Source of the DNA: Trissonchulus latispiculum
Taxonomy: Eukaryota > Nematoda > Enoplea > Enoplida > Ironidae
Reading direction: 5' to 3'
DNA length: 64,000 nucleotides
Assembly: GCA_030248195.1 (NCBI GenBank)
Contig: JASAND010020580.1
Span: forward strand, 20,305 to 84,304
The notes below the pieces were generated by a model. The model did not search any database. It saw only the letters and a program-made list of their open reading frames with translations, and was not told where the DNA came from. Of this stretch, positions 35,181-46,576 are shown piece by piece (positions within the stretch are counted from its first letter, which is position 1; every line of letters starts with the position of its first letter). Position numbers and translations under genes: made by a program.

Positions 35181-36719
35181 ACTGATGGGCACGGATATCC
35201 GGATATCCGGATAATTTTTATATCCAGATAGTATCCGATTTGAGAAAAATATCCGGATATCCGTGTACATTTCAGTTAAAATAATGAAAAATTAGCAAAT
35301 TTTTGACAAAAATTTCAAAAATTTTAAAATATTTCTCAAAAATTTCTCTGACAATATTTTTGAAACGAAGGTTGAGTCTTGGTTGCATGATAGACATTCA
35401 CAGCCTGCCGAAAAATTGACAGGAAACTGAACAAGCAGGCCCCTAAAAGGGGCATATTCCGAATTAGAGCAGTGGTGTAATGCATAATAAGAGAAAGAGT
35501 TGAAGCATATCAAGTGTTGTGAGCATTATTGCAATGGAAGGAAATTGAAAGAAAAGAAGGATTTTATTAATTTTATCAATTAGCTGCAGCTACAGTGTGT
35601 TTGAGGAGGAATGTATTATATAATTGTCCAATGCTATAATGGGAGTTAAGCGAACTGATGGATTAAACTTATTTTGTGAGTGCAAGTTTTGTGCCCGGAG
35701 TAGATAGGAAGTCCAAGCAGCAAACGGTTAGTTTGGGGCATTATTATTTCTGAAACACACATCTGGCGGGATCCCGATTTCAGAGGTATTTTTAAATCAA
35801 AAATGTTTATAATATAACTTAATAATTAACAATTGTTTCGGAAACTTGCCTTAGCTCTTGAGAGAATAATTCTGCGAACTAGACTTGTATGTTCGCAAAA
35901 ATATTTCAGTAACAGTTAAGAAGTAACAGTTGAAATATTTATAAAACTGGTGAAGAGAGCACGGCGCAAGCAGATACAATTTACCGGTCCAAACCTATCA
36001 TAGTTTAATGCCAATTATTAGATGGTAATACTGTAAAAATAATGGTGGAATTTGAAGGGATTTGGTGATTTAGCGATTAAACACTAAACCGGGTAACTTT
36101 TCTGCATGCAATAGCCGTTGAGTCTCGCAAAAGCTTGAAATGTGCTACAATATGCGGTCAATACCAAGGCGACTGTACAATAATAATTTATTAAAGATGG
36201 GCTGCATATTTAGCCGCACAGACACAAGACTGTTCAACTGAGCATTTCTTCTCTTATACCTAATTTGCATATTGTTCCAAATCCATCTATTTAAATTTCT
36301 CTTTTCGATTTCGGCAGGGGGGGGGGGAAGAGAGAAAATGGACAAAATTAATACTTGCACCCCTTTATTGTAAAATGTAATGTGCTGTATAAAAGTACAC
36401 AATTTTCCCAATAGGAACAATCCCAAAAATTAAATAAGTCAAAGTTTTTGCTGTCAATCACTCGGGCCCCCGCGGCTAAAAAAAGCTATTAGAAAATAGG
36501 GTTAAACATACAGAAACATGCCATTAGAAATTGGATCCCTAGTGTTAAGCATCCAATTTCCAAAGCAATAATTCCGCCTCCAGGCGGAATAAAAATTAAC
36601 AGTAGAATAAAAAACTTTCTTGAAGTTAAGTGTGGAATAGGCGGATAACCGGATATCCGTTAACGCAAAATAGGCGGATACGTGTCCGGATATGAAAAAC
36701 TGTCCGGTGCCCATCACTA
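35181..36719. mobile_element. hAT-type element (1539 bp) with exact 8-bp TSD
   Basis: Ends are TACTGATGGGCAC and its inverse relative GTGCCCATCACTA, close to the hAT terminus TAGNGATGGGCA. TGAGTTAC flanks both sides (35173-35180 and 36720-36727). Subterminal ATATCCGGATATCCGG words occur near both ends. The interior has no recognisable transposase. The DNA on either side is continuous in the uninterrupted paralogue at 37345-37620, which is the empty site. A smaller decayed relative lies at 11523-11842. Confidence 0.9.
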
Positions 36720-36890
36720 TGAGTTACCATGACCAAATAGTGGGGTTGGTTTTTTCCCATCCGTAGGTTTTTTCCCGCCATTGGTTTTTTGACCCGGCTA
36801 ATTAACCGTTAATTATATATTGATGAATGGCAGGACCTAGAGAGGCAGTTTATATACCAAAATGACAGATAGTTATGATAGCAGTTAGAT
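36720..36890 (+). repeat. Repeat D, right half (interrupted copy)
   Basis: Continues repeat D: 'ggggttggttttttcccat', 'ggctaattaaccgttaatta' and 'aggacctagagaggc' are shared with 37500-37620. Confidence 0.85.
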
Positions 36891-37344
36891 AATAGTTTTT
36901 CTGTAGTTTCTATGAGAACAACATGTGCTCTTTCCAAAAATGTCGGTCTCGTCTTGCTGCGACGCTTGGCAAGCTGCCAACAGAATTTTAAAGAAATGGG
37001 AAAATAAAACCAAGGGGTGGGAAAAACCAATTTTTGCTTTTGCTGCCAAACTCCGAAAAATAGTTGCTCAAAAGCCATTCACATAGCCAGTTTAATGCGT
37101 TCTTTCACGTGAACAGCTCAAATTGCATTTGGACTTGACAATTTTCTGCTAGCCGGTAAAAACTTCATTTTTATCAAATCGGCGGATCGACAGTTTGGCT
37201 CAGCTAAAGTGGTCAAAATGTACTCTGGGACAAAGAAATACGCGAAAAAATACTGAAACAACATTTTATTTTGTTTTATTTCATCGAATTTCAAAAGATT
37301 TACAAATTTTTGCATTTTATATAACATAGAAACTGGCAAATTTT
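36891..37344. other. Non-coding DNA, nothing recognised
   Basis: No domain or repeat pair was recognised. Short minus-strand frames (36809-37078, 37118-37339) have no known motifs. Confidence 0.3.
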
Positions 37345-37620
37345 ATGAAAAATAGTCAGCTGATGGTGCAAGTTTTGATGCTTGATTTTCTAACTTATTA
37401 TAAGGAATATCGCAAAAATAACTGCAGATATGAAGTCAGCGACGCCGATTTTACATGTCGCATGCATAAGATCGCTAATATGAGTTACCCTGCCCGAATA
37501 TTGGGGTTGGTTATTTCCCATCGGTTGGTTTTTTCCCGTCTTTGGTTTAATTACCCCGGCTAATAAACCGTTAATTACTAATTAACGACAGGACCTAGAG
37601 AGGCGATACCAAAATGACAG
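37345..37620 (+). repeat. Repeat D, uninterrupted copy
   Basis: Shows the empty target site 'aatatgagttaccctg' at about 37476-37492 for the hAT insertion at 35181-36719. Confidence 0.85.
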
Positions 37621-37658
37621 TCTCTAGACACGGCTTGATGAGAAAACAATTTATAGCC

Positions 37659-37810
37659 TGATTGCTCCACGGAGTAGTTCTGCAGAGTCCAAAAAGTGAC
37701 TACCTTGGTTCCCCCCCCCGACCTCTATATAGGCGGATTGCTTCATTGAGTAGCTCTGCAGAGTCCAAAAAGTGACTATATACCTTGGTTTTTCCCTCTA
37801 CCTCTATAAA
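37659..37810 (+). repeat. Tandem duplication of about 76 bp
   Basis: Two units share 'gattgct(c/t)ca(c/t)', 'ctgcagagtccaaaaagtgact' and 'accttggtt', followed by a pyrimidine-rich tract and 'acctctata'. Confidence 0.8.
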
Positions 37811-38228
37811 CACACAAATTAAATAGAAAATTAAATTACATTAATTGAAAACTTGTTAAAACGAAAGCTAGCTACAAAATAGTGTTTTCCAATGAATTCG
37901 TAATGCTCTTTTTGGCCAAAAATGCCAGTTTAAGGATGGAATGTGGTATGTACCGGTCAGAACGGCTGACGTGACATATACGTATACAAAGTTGCTTATT
38001 TGAGGGACTAAACACCTACAAATATATTGCTATATATTGCTACTATATATATATTGCTTTGTAAAACATGTTGGCAACCAAGTTTTAGAGTTTAGAAACA
38101 ATGTCATATGTCAACATTGCTTGATAGTTGAATGCTCAATGGCATTAAACTGGGTAAAAATGCGATTTTTAGAACAAAAATAGAACCATTTTTTTGGAGA
38201 ACGGTTTGGCAGTCCTGGCGGTTTGGGG

Positions 38229-38680
38229 CATAGGTGTACCACCTGTTTGGGTTGGGGGGAGTATAAAATCAAAATCTGGCTTGGGGGACTAAAAACTCGA
38301 AATTTTTTGAAAAAACTGTACATACCCAAACTGTATGTACTATGTACCCAATTTTTTTCAGTTGAAAATGGCCCTTTTTTGACATAAAATCGACTATTTT
38401 CGACGTAAAAGTACTCAAAAACTACTTCATTGGGTTTTGCAACCTATTTTTTAGCGTTTTAAACTATTTCCAGCTAATTTTTTCGGAAAATGTTTGAAAA
38501 CTTGCAAGAATTTTCTCAAAAATTGGGTATGTTTTCTTTTGTTTGGACCCTATTTTAGGAGGGGAGGGGGTCTGAGCTCGGCTTGAGGGGGAATTGTCGA
38601 GGTTGGGTTTGGGGTGGGGGTCTGGCCTTCTCGTGGGGGGTCTCACATGGGGCAAACTGTAGCCTGGTTCACCCATAGGT
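38229..38680 (+). repeat. CATAGGTG-end repeat family B, copy 2
   Basis: It starts CATAGGTGTACCACCTGTTTG and ends GGTTCACCCATAGG; it is the inverse of 18782-19334. Non-coding, G-run rich at both ends and AT-rich in the middle. Confidence 0.75.
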
Positions 38681-38689
38681 TTGGGGGCC

Positions 38690-39100
38690 TAGGTGTAACG
38701 GGAATTTGGGTTGGGACTTGGGGGCCCCTCCTCCTGAATTTTGGAGGGCCCCTTCCCCCTTTAAACTTTCCCCACGAGTCCATGACCCCCCAAACATTTT
38801 TCTACTTTTATGCCAAAAATTGCATTTTCAGCCATTGCTATATAATGCCGAAAAACCTGAAATCATTTAGTAATTTTAACATTACACAGTGTTTTTCGAA
38901 CTCGAAAACATGATTGCCAACATGTTTCTGAGCCCAGAATAAGGTCAATATTGAGTCTAGAAGCCCATAAAACCGTTATAAACGTGTATTTCTCGCGATA
39001 CAACTTTACGCCAAAAATTTGGACTTTTTGAAAAATGTTGCAAAATTTACAATAAAAGGCTGGGGGGAATTACCCTCCCCCCCCCAATTACACCTATGGT
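38690..39100 (+). repeat. CATAGGTGTAA-end repeat family A, copy 4
   Basis: Runs from TAGGTGTAACGGGAATTTGG to CCCAATTACACCTATGG, so the ends are inverted TAGGTGTAA words. It is the opposite orientation of the adjacent copy 39155-39648. Confidence 0.8.
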
Positions 39101-39154
39101 TGGGGGGTTCCAGAGGGGGCCCCTCCCAAAAAGTTGGGAGGGGGGAGCCCCACA

Positions 39155-39648
39155 TAGGTGTAATTGGGGAAGGTTTCGGGGGTGGGGGGTTCCCCCCCAG
39201 CCATTTTTGCAAACACCCCCAAAATATTTGGGGGCCCCCTGCCCCCCCTCAACTGGGGGGGGGGGGGGTAGTCGCACTTTTTTTCCAAAATTTTTCAAAA
39301 AAGTACAAATGTTTGGCTTAAAGTGTTTATTATTGCGAGAAATACACGTTTTTAACGGTTATATGGACTTTCTGGCTCAAGATTGACCTATTTTAGACTT
39401 AGAAACATGTTGCCAATCAAGTTTTCGAGTTTAAAACCCCTCTCTAATATCAAAATTACTTCATGGTTGAATGTTTTTCGGCATTAGCAATGGCTGAAAA
39501 TGCGATTTTTGACATAAAAATAGAAAAACTTTTTGGGGGAGGTTTGGGGGGGGGTCGTGGGGAGGGTTTAGGAGGGTCTAAAAAGGGGGGACCCCCCAAA
39601 ATTCCGGGGGAGGGCCCCCCAACCCAAATCCCCGTTACACCTATAGAG
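39155..39648 (-). repeat. CATAGGTGTAA-end repeat family A, copy 5 (head-to-head with copy 4)
   Basis: Starts CATAGGTGTAATTGGGG and ends CCCGTTACACCTATAG. The interior is the reverse complement of 38690-39100 ('aaacatgttgccaatcaagttttcgag', 'ggctgaaaatgcgattttt'). Confidence 0.8.
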
Positions 39649-40229
39649 CCCCACCCACCCGCAAGCCTCCGTTACTTGGTCCCCCCTTATGATTTGAAAA
39701 AATTTTTGTCTCTAATTTGGCGGTGAAGGTGCCCATTGGTAAATCTAGGTTCTACTGATCGATCGATTGATCGGATCGATTTCTGAAATCAGAGACCAGG
39801 GGACCTCGCATAGGAGTAAGGCGAGGGGTTGGGTGGGGGGGCTAGGGCATTTACAGAGATGGGGGGACAAAAAACAGGTGGTACATCTATGGCCTGGGGG
39901 GCATATGTGTATAGGCGTGGCTGGCCTGGCATAGGTGTAATTGGGGGGATGTTTGGGAGGGGTGACCCCCTCCCCCCATAGATATATATACCAATGTTTG
40001 GGTTGGGGGTGGGCCGGGGGGAATAGTAGGTCCAAATTTGGCTCGCGGAACCCCACTAAAATCCGAAATAGGGGGAACCCCCCTAAACTGTATATACCCA
40101 AGTTTTTTTAGCTCAAAATGCTCCTTTTTCGATGAGTACAGTACATTAAACGTACTCAAAAGCTTCTGTCAACAGTTTTCGTATGCGAAAATAGGTCTTG
40201 AAAATCGACAAATTCGTGCCAAAATATGC
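39649..40229. repeat. Mixed G-rich DNA and family B segment
   Basis: From about 39990 this is family B in the orientation of the inverse of 19090-19300 ('cgaaaataggtcttgaaaatcgacaaatt', 'gtgccaaaatatgc'). It is interrupted at 40230 by the TTAA element and resumes at 41218. Confidence 0.7.
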
Positions 40230-41217
40230 TTAAGGTACTGGTATCCGTTTGTGCAGTGCTTTTGTGGTGATTTTTCGAAACGCTATAACTTTCGCAATTT
40301 TGGGAGTTGGAAAGAGCTTTATACATCGTTTTAAAGCTTATAATCTGTGTATTAACATGGGCTTACGAAACTAGCAAAATTGGCAAGAAAATAGCAAAAT
40401 ATTTCCGTCATGCTGACATCTGACAGACTGGATATAGACCAAAAATTTTTGAACATCGATTTCTCAAAATTGCAGAATCGGTCAAAATTTCTTCTTGCGC
40501 TACGATATGAAGGGCATGTGGGCCGAGGGACATTTTTTTGGATTTGGCTCAACAAGCCTCAATACTTCAGAAAATCCGGCAAACGTGTGATGACACGAAA
40601 TTTCGCAACTTTCTATTCAGTTTTCTCACAACTGGAGTTGTTTTAGCTCAAACCAAGAAAAATGTCCCTCCGCAATAGGGCGAATTTTCATTCAGTCAAA
40701 AATCCCGCGAATCCATTGGGTAGTTTTTGAGAAATCAATGTTCAAAACAAAATAATCGCAATTTTGCCAAAATGGTTTTCGGCGAATTCTCTAGCTTAAA
40801 GCAACGAACTCCAACGAATACGTATTGATAAAATGCGCAGTTGGACGGTGTATCGATTGAGTATAAATAAGTCGAAATCGTCTGTAAAATTTGGCAGTAA
40901 TTTTGAAAAAACTGATTTTTTTTTGGTTTTTGGCATACACTGCCTTAACCACTAGAGATAGCTTAAAGGTTCTAGAAGCAAAAATGTTCATTTTGGTGTC
41001 CTCTTTCCAGCCATAACAACCAATCCGGTATAGCTACCATGTACTAAGAGAAAAAGTGCAAAAACCAAAACTTTCTTATCTTTACACCTAAAAATCCGTC
41101 ACTGGTCCCAGAATGTTAAAGAGCACGAAAATAATGTATTTGGAAAGTTTAATCCAATTTCATGAAGAATTGACGCTTGTAGGGTCGAATTTACACAAAG
41201 CGATTCCAGCACCTTAA
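40230..41217. mobile_element. TTAA-type (piggyBac-like) non-autonomous element, 988 bp
   Basis: TTAA stands at both ends. The left end TTAAGGTACTGGTATCCG and the right end (inverse TTAAGGTGCTGGAATCGC) match at about 20 of the outer 24 bases. TTAA target choice with TTAA-flanked inverted repeats is the mark of piggyBac-type transposases. The flanks 'aaaatatgc' and 'attag' are contiguous in family B at about 19085-19100 (there CTAA in place of TTAA), confirming the insertion. No transposase frame was found. Confidence 0.8.
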
Positions 41218-41448
41218 ATTAGATCATCATTTAGTTTGCACCGCCCATGTAGCATGACAAAATAAGAGATATTCAGAAATTATACAAGAATTTCTTCATT
41301 TCTGCTTTATTGTGTTTCTATTTTGTCGTTCTCCTACTTTGAGAAAAAATGGTGCCAGGATGCACAGCCAAAAAGCCCAAGAGACGGACTGCGTTAAAAA
41401 CAAATCCACGCCTCCTTGACTTTCTGGGTGCATGTGTCACAGCCTAAA
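41218..41448 (+). other. Short stretch with a 32-codon basic frame
   Basis: After the resumed family B sequence, ATG at 41350 opens a frame beginning MVPGCTAKKPKRRTALKTN that stops near 41446. It is lysine/arginine rich and could be a truncated exon. No further support. Confidence 0.2.
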
Positions 41449-41449
41449 C

Positions 41450-41645
41450 TTTCCCCTGGCTGATTTTCCCCCCGGAAAAATCGGCCTAGGCCGATATTTC
41501 CCCCCCGAAAAAATAAGCCTAGGCTGATTTTTCCGCTTTTACTTTTCCCCCCGGAAAACTCAGCCTAGGATAATTCTTCCCCCCGGAAAAATCAGCCTAG
41601 GATGATCTTCCCCCCGGACAAATCAGCCTGCACTGAAATTTCCCC
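41450..41645. repeat. Palindromic CCCCCCGGAAAAATCAGCC repeat cluster
   Basis: About six units of 30-38 bp combine TTTTCCCCCCGGAAAA with CAGCCTAGGCTG, both self-complementary. Related but inverted phrases recur at 42480-42545 and 42695-42760, so the cluster brackets the gag-like fragment. Confidence 0.8.
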
Positions 41646-41872
41646 CTGAAAATCGAGCTATTATCCTAAGTCCTCCAAGGAAGCTTTCTAGCAGGAAGCT
41701 CCATTTTCTTTAGTATATATTTACTACAGGAAATTCTTGTAATTATTATTATTCCAAATGTCAAAAATTAAGGCACAAAATTATGCATACTGGCAAAATA
41801 CACGTATTACTTAGAACCGTAAGTAAATACACACCATTAGGGTTGACCGTGACAGCTTGTGTGCCCATCGAA

Positions 41873-42420
41873 TTAATGGGTATCTGTCTCGAATCCGATT
41901 CCTGACAAACAGACCCAACCTGAGACTTGAACCCTCTCACCATCACCAACACTACATATGGTCTCCATGGGGTTGGACTGGGTATCACCCTCCTCGACCG
42001 CTTCTAAGATACATACGGCTCTCATGGAGATATCATTTGGCCTACGATGGTCCCAATTCTCGGCTTCAGCGAACGAAATGGCCACTTTCGCCCGTAATGC
42101 CGACTTGAGTCCACGAGAGGCCCTTTCCACCACCTTAAGCTCCCGTTCCTTCAACTCGGCCGTTGAAAAGGCTTTACAGGTGATGGACCTCAACTGATTG
42201 AGGTAATCTAAGCTGGATTCTGATACGAGTAGCTTCATTTCAAAGAATTCCCGAGCGTATTTGTCGGCCGATTTGGTGGCTGGCTCATCAAGTTGATGGA
42301 GAATGGACACCAATTCTTTGTACGTCCCCCTGGTTTGTCCCTCCAGGTCTTGCTTGACCGATTCGTCAAGCAAATACCACAACAATGGTCGTTTGAGGTC
42401 AAGTTCGGCACCACTAGCCT
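41873..42420 (-). pseudogene. Retrotransposon gag-like fragment
   Basis: A 170-residue minus-strand frame starts within LWYLLDESVKQDLEGQ and TYKELVSILHQL, continues with YAREFFEMKLLVSESSLDYLNQL and ends in a frame change near 41870. The helical, charged pattern with spaced Leu and Trp looks like the capsid part of an LTR-retrotransposon gag. Base composition is close to that of the gypsy pol at 59.4 kb, but in the opposite orientation. No zinc knuckle and no LTR are visible. Whether it belonged to the same element is unproven. Confidence 0.5.
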
Positions 42421-42429
42421 CCTTGATTA

Positions 42430-42760
42430 CAGGTCAGCGGTAAAATCTTTTCCACGGAATATTTCACCGATGGTATTTGTCGGGGAGGGAGAATTCCACC
42501 GGTGAAATTTTTCCGGGGTAAAAATTTTCTAAGGGGAAATTTCACAGCGACAACGACATTTTAATAAACATGGTTAAGATTATGTTAGTTTATATGATAA
42601 AAACTGAATTGCTTGCGGTAATATGTTTACTGCATTCAGATTTTGCACATGTCACACAGGTCATGTCGCACACACAATTTTTTATGGGACAACTTCAGGC
42701 CGATAGGTAGATTTTCAAGGGGAATATTCAATGTAGGCTGATTTGTCCGAGGGGAAGGAT
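42430..42760. repeat. Second half of the palindromic cluster
   Basis: Phrases such as 'ccggtgaaatttttccgggg', 'aggggaaatttcac' and 'gtaggctgatttgtccgagggg' echo 41450-41645 in inverse. It stops exactly at the Polinton end. Confidence 0.6.
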
Positions 42761-42900
42761 AGTAGTTAGAAAAGGGGGGTTCTGGAACAACGATCATCTG
42801 ATATAGTGTTTACAACTAGAGAATGAAAGAGTTCATGGATTAATGATCGTCTGACATGGAGTTTGTCATATTCAAAATTTTATTTGATAAATGATTGTCA
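42761..42900 (+). repeat. Polinton left terminal inverted repeat
   Basis: Inverse counterpart of 59270-59406. The outer 75 bp match well and the inner part degrades. Confidence 0.8.
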
Positions 42901-43095
42901 CATAAGCATATTGTACGCTGAGAGTGTAAGAAATCTCAGTTTGCAAATCTTTGAGATTAACAGATAAAGATATTGAATCATGCTTTGTAAAGAGTTCTGT
43001 TCTGTGGAATTTTAGTTCTGAAGGCTACACTTTAATTGTTTAAAACGTCCTCTATGCTATGCCATAATATCTTGATATTTCAAATCAAATACAAT

Positions 43096-46000
43096 TTACT
43101 TATTTATCGAAAAATGACCGTATGCTTTGGTTTCTATCCCATCGTCAGCTACATATCGTTTATCATCAAAAGCGGGAAAGTGATCGTTTGTTGACTTCCA
43201 TGTAATAAATTTTATGTAGATGACTTCGAATGTTAGTCATCTTATGGTATTGAACACTCGGATGGAACGGTGCCTCCTTGTAGTCAGCATGGTGGATGTT
43301 TCGTTTCACTACTGCCTTGGAAATACCCTTTGCCCGCTTCTTGCATTCTTCACCATATGTTAAGCTGTACATTTTTGAGCGCAGACCATTACGAATTCAG
43401 AAATGGGCATTTCTGACGTTTCGTCTTTCATCTTCCCCATGACTTACTTTTTATTTATGAATAAGAAGTGATCTGAAGGATAGTAACTAGTATCATACCA
43501 ATCAGAGTGCTTAAGCAAATCCTTGTAGATGTTTTTCGTCTTCACAAGATAAAAGAGTGAGTCCGTGTCTGTAAAGAGCAGTTTGCAGTAAGATCCATAT
43601 CTTTTCTTGAACTTGTTATAGTGAAAATCGTAAATCAGAAGTTTTGACAAGTAAAGCACCGTGAAGCCAACATAGATTGGTTTGTTCAGGATAGTACGAG
43701 TTCTTCGCATCTTGACGGCAACTAGATCATTTCCAAAATCGATGCTTTCTTCGTAGCTAGGGCTTGCAACGAGTTTGCGAAATCTCCTGGTTGACGTGAC
43801 CAATTCAATATTGACATATGCCCTGACATTTTCCATGCTCTTTCCAAACACTGCATTGTTGAGAAGTTTGAACAGATCCTTTTCGAAATTGCTTGTAGCG
43901 TGCTTGCGCATGTTTGCGTTGAATTCGAAGTAAGGTTTCATCCACGCTGACTGCTTGAATGCTAGCACTCGATGAACTTTGACAACCAGCAGTCCAAGTT
44001 TCATGTACAATTGAAGATTGCTAAGATGAATGATGTAATGTTGCTTGTTACGCAAAGTGGGTATCAATTTTTTGGTTTCGGTGTGGTTTAGTTTCTGGAC
44101 GGATAGTACATTCCTACAGTACGGAGACAGCATTTGATCGGTGATTGTTAACTTCTCGACAGCCAGCGGATAGTCGTTGAAAATCTGCTTCTGGCAATTT
44201 TTGCGTCATCGTCCACCCATATAGGTTATTTGCGTCTGAATAGATTATCCAAGACTGATCTTCAGTATGCTCTTCAATGTTACGAGATGTAAGAAAATTT
44301 TCAGCTTGAGCATGTCGATGCATAATCGAACTGACACCGCCTCTAATCCCAGCTTCAAAGAAAGTGTACATGTCGACATCGGTTAAGAGCTCCAGTTTCA
44401 CTTTAGTTAACTTGAGGCATGCAGACCAGGCAAACGAAGGCAAGGTGTAGTAGTGAACTGGATCTATGGTGAAGTGAGCGAGCGAAAATTTTCGAAAGTT
44501 TTCGAATATATCACACAGCAGTAGAACGTCATATTTCAAATAGAGGTCATGATAGTCTCCCAGCGTTTTCATATTAAACGCATACCAAACGTTTTCAGCA
44601 TGAGCAAAGTCTTCAGTGCCTATGGTCTCCAGGGTAAGCGAGCTATAGAAGTTGTCCAAGCTTGGTAGACTAGTTTCTTCAAATTTTTCCCACTCGTCCA
44701 CATATTCATATGGATGGATTCCTTTACGTAATAAAAGCTTTTGTTGATCCTCAGATGGAAAGAAATGTTGGATGGAAAGAAAATTGTGCTTATCGTTTTT
44801 TGATAAGGCTTGAACTAAAGTATCCAGTGAACTAGATAAGAACTGAAAAGAATCCAAGAATTTAATTGAATAGGATGTGCTACGTTCATTGTCGCAGGAA
44901 ATGTGTTGAAACTGCAAAGAGAAGGTTATGTAGTCCTCCATTCCTTTTGGAATGCATTTAATGGTGGCATTGCGCTGCTTAGCTGCTGTTCCCAAACGAT
45001 GCATAATTAGATGACCATCGTAGCGTCTTAAGTTGTGCAACACAACAGCTATGTCCTTGGAAAGCTTATATTCAATGTTGCATTTTCTGTGTGCAGCCCC
45101 ACGAAAGCTTCCACAAAGATGGCAACGATCCTTCACTTTTCCGATGGACTCGCAGGAGAAGCAGGTAGACGGAGATTGCTGACACTTTTCGCATTGTTGA
45201 AATTGTTCAGTACAGATGTGATAAAGAGAAGTCTGTTGAAATGTTCGAAGATCCTCAGTGCTAAGGCAATGCTTTCTTTGCCTCCCGCTAAGACGATTTT
45301 GGTGATTCGCTGATAGCTCCAAGATTTCGTGAAGAAACCGCTCGACGCAGTCATCACCCCTATAAGTCAATGGATTTTCGAATTGGACTGGTGATTTTTC
45401 ACAGCAATGATATAGGTCTAGGAGTCCAAAGCTGCACGGTACATGGTTGGCTTTCTTTATAGTATAAGAGTTATTAGGATTAGGATCAGCAGCTTGGACA
45501 CCCCTCACAAAACATTCGAAGTCTGCTTAAATAACATATGGCATTCTGTGTGCATTTTTCCACTGAGTGAACTCAAGCAGAGGTTTTCCTGATTCGCTGC
45601 ATTCAGGCATCTGAATGCATTCTGTAGCAGTACATCGACGTTCAAGAGATGCCAATGTTTCTTCGGAGAAACAGGGCACCAAACATCTGAAGTAGAAGTA
45701 TTTTCTACATCGATGTTTGGTATGGCTATACAACAAACGGTTTAAATTTTTTATAAGACAGTAGTGCCGGTTATCCCCATTTTGTAGCATTAGCAAATTC
45801 ACCTTACATCTTGTCATGTTTGTCAATCTCGAAAGGTATACTGGAAAAATATGGTCTTCGTAACTGTAGACATTAACGGTAATAGCATTTTGATCTTCAA
45901 ACATCGGAATCTGTGAAAGTGGCAGGGGAAACGACAGTCCTTTTAACTTGAGTGAATCTTTGAATGATTGGTAATGAGATATACGTTGAGGATTGTACCG

Positions 46001-46532
46001 CTGTGCATAAAGGAACGCTAGGATGCTCCAAACAAAGCAGTAATTGTCAGTATAATTTTGATGGTTGATTATTGCCTTTTTCGCTGATAACTGTGACGGT
46101 AGAGGAATGAAGGAAGCTGCTTGAAGAGGAACATATCGTGCTACGTGAATGTCTAAGAAATTAATGCTGTCTATAACAGCCTAAACCCCTTTTTTGGAAC
46201 TCATCAACTTTCTTTTGCAATTCAGAGGCAGCCGCCTGCATAAGACTTCCTGGATCGTCAGCTAACAAAACAGTTTTTTGATGGCTGTTGAAATAAGCTT
46301 CTAACTTCGCTGTGTAGTCTGTAATTTTGTGGAAAGTAACTTGTAGTCGCAACGGAACTTTTATGGCATTCAACTCAGTTTGCAGTCTCCTGATTAGGAA
46401 TTTTAGCAACTGCTTTGTGTCACCAATATACGATGACAAATCACAATACGTTTCAGAAGAGCTTAGTCGATATCGTCGAAGATAACCTCGGAGTGGTTGC
46501 GCAATCGTTTGAAGATCAAAGGTTTCTGCCAT
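43096..46532 (-). pseudogene. POLB: Protein-primed type-B DNA polymerase of the Polinton, decayed
   Basis: The gene replicates the element. Reading from ATG at 46532 it would be about 1140 residues, the usual Polinton size. An N-terminal helical domain ends near 46170. Then come CFVWSILAFLYAQRYNP, ADFECFV (exonuclease motif), DANNLYGW (polymerase motif A, about 44230), NNAVFGKSMEN (motif B, about 43850) and LLFTDTDSLFY (motif C, about 43570). The C terminus ends at 43096 with TAA. Lesions are a frameshift near 46170, in-frame TAA at 45527-45529 just before the exonuclease motif, a frameshift with a small deletion near 44130, in-frame TAA at 43444-43446, and frameshifts near 43385 and 43163. 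Catalytic motifs are conserved but the copy cannot make full-length enzyme. Confidence 0.92.
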
Positions 46533-46576
46533 TTCAATCTAAATTAAATCAAAACAACAACAACATTTAGTGTAGG
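46533..46576. promoter_or_regulatory. 44-bp divergent intergenic region
   Basis: It separates the polymerase start (minus) from the kinase-like start (plus). It is A-rich with an 'aacaacaacaac' run and no visible TATA box. It must hold, or sit inside, control elements for both genes unless their promoters lie in the coding regions. Confidence 0.4.

Noticed and set aside
40942..40948. CCTTAA at 40942 as the right end of the TTAA element
   Set aside because: The end at 41217 matches the left terminus better and rejoins the interrupted repeat B exactly.
41440..41645. CRISPR-like array
   Set aside because: Units are palindromic, variable in length and without unique spacers; the context is animal repeat DNA.
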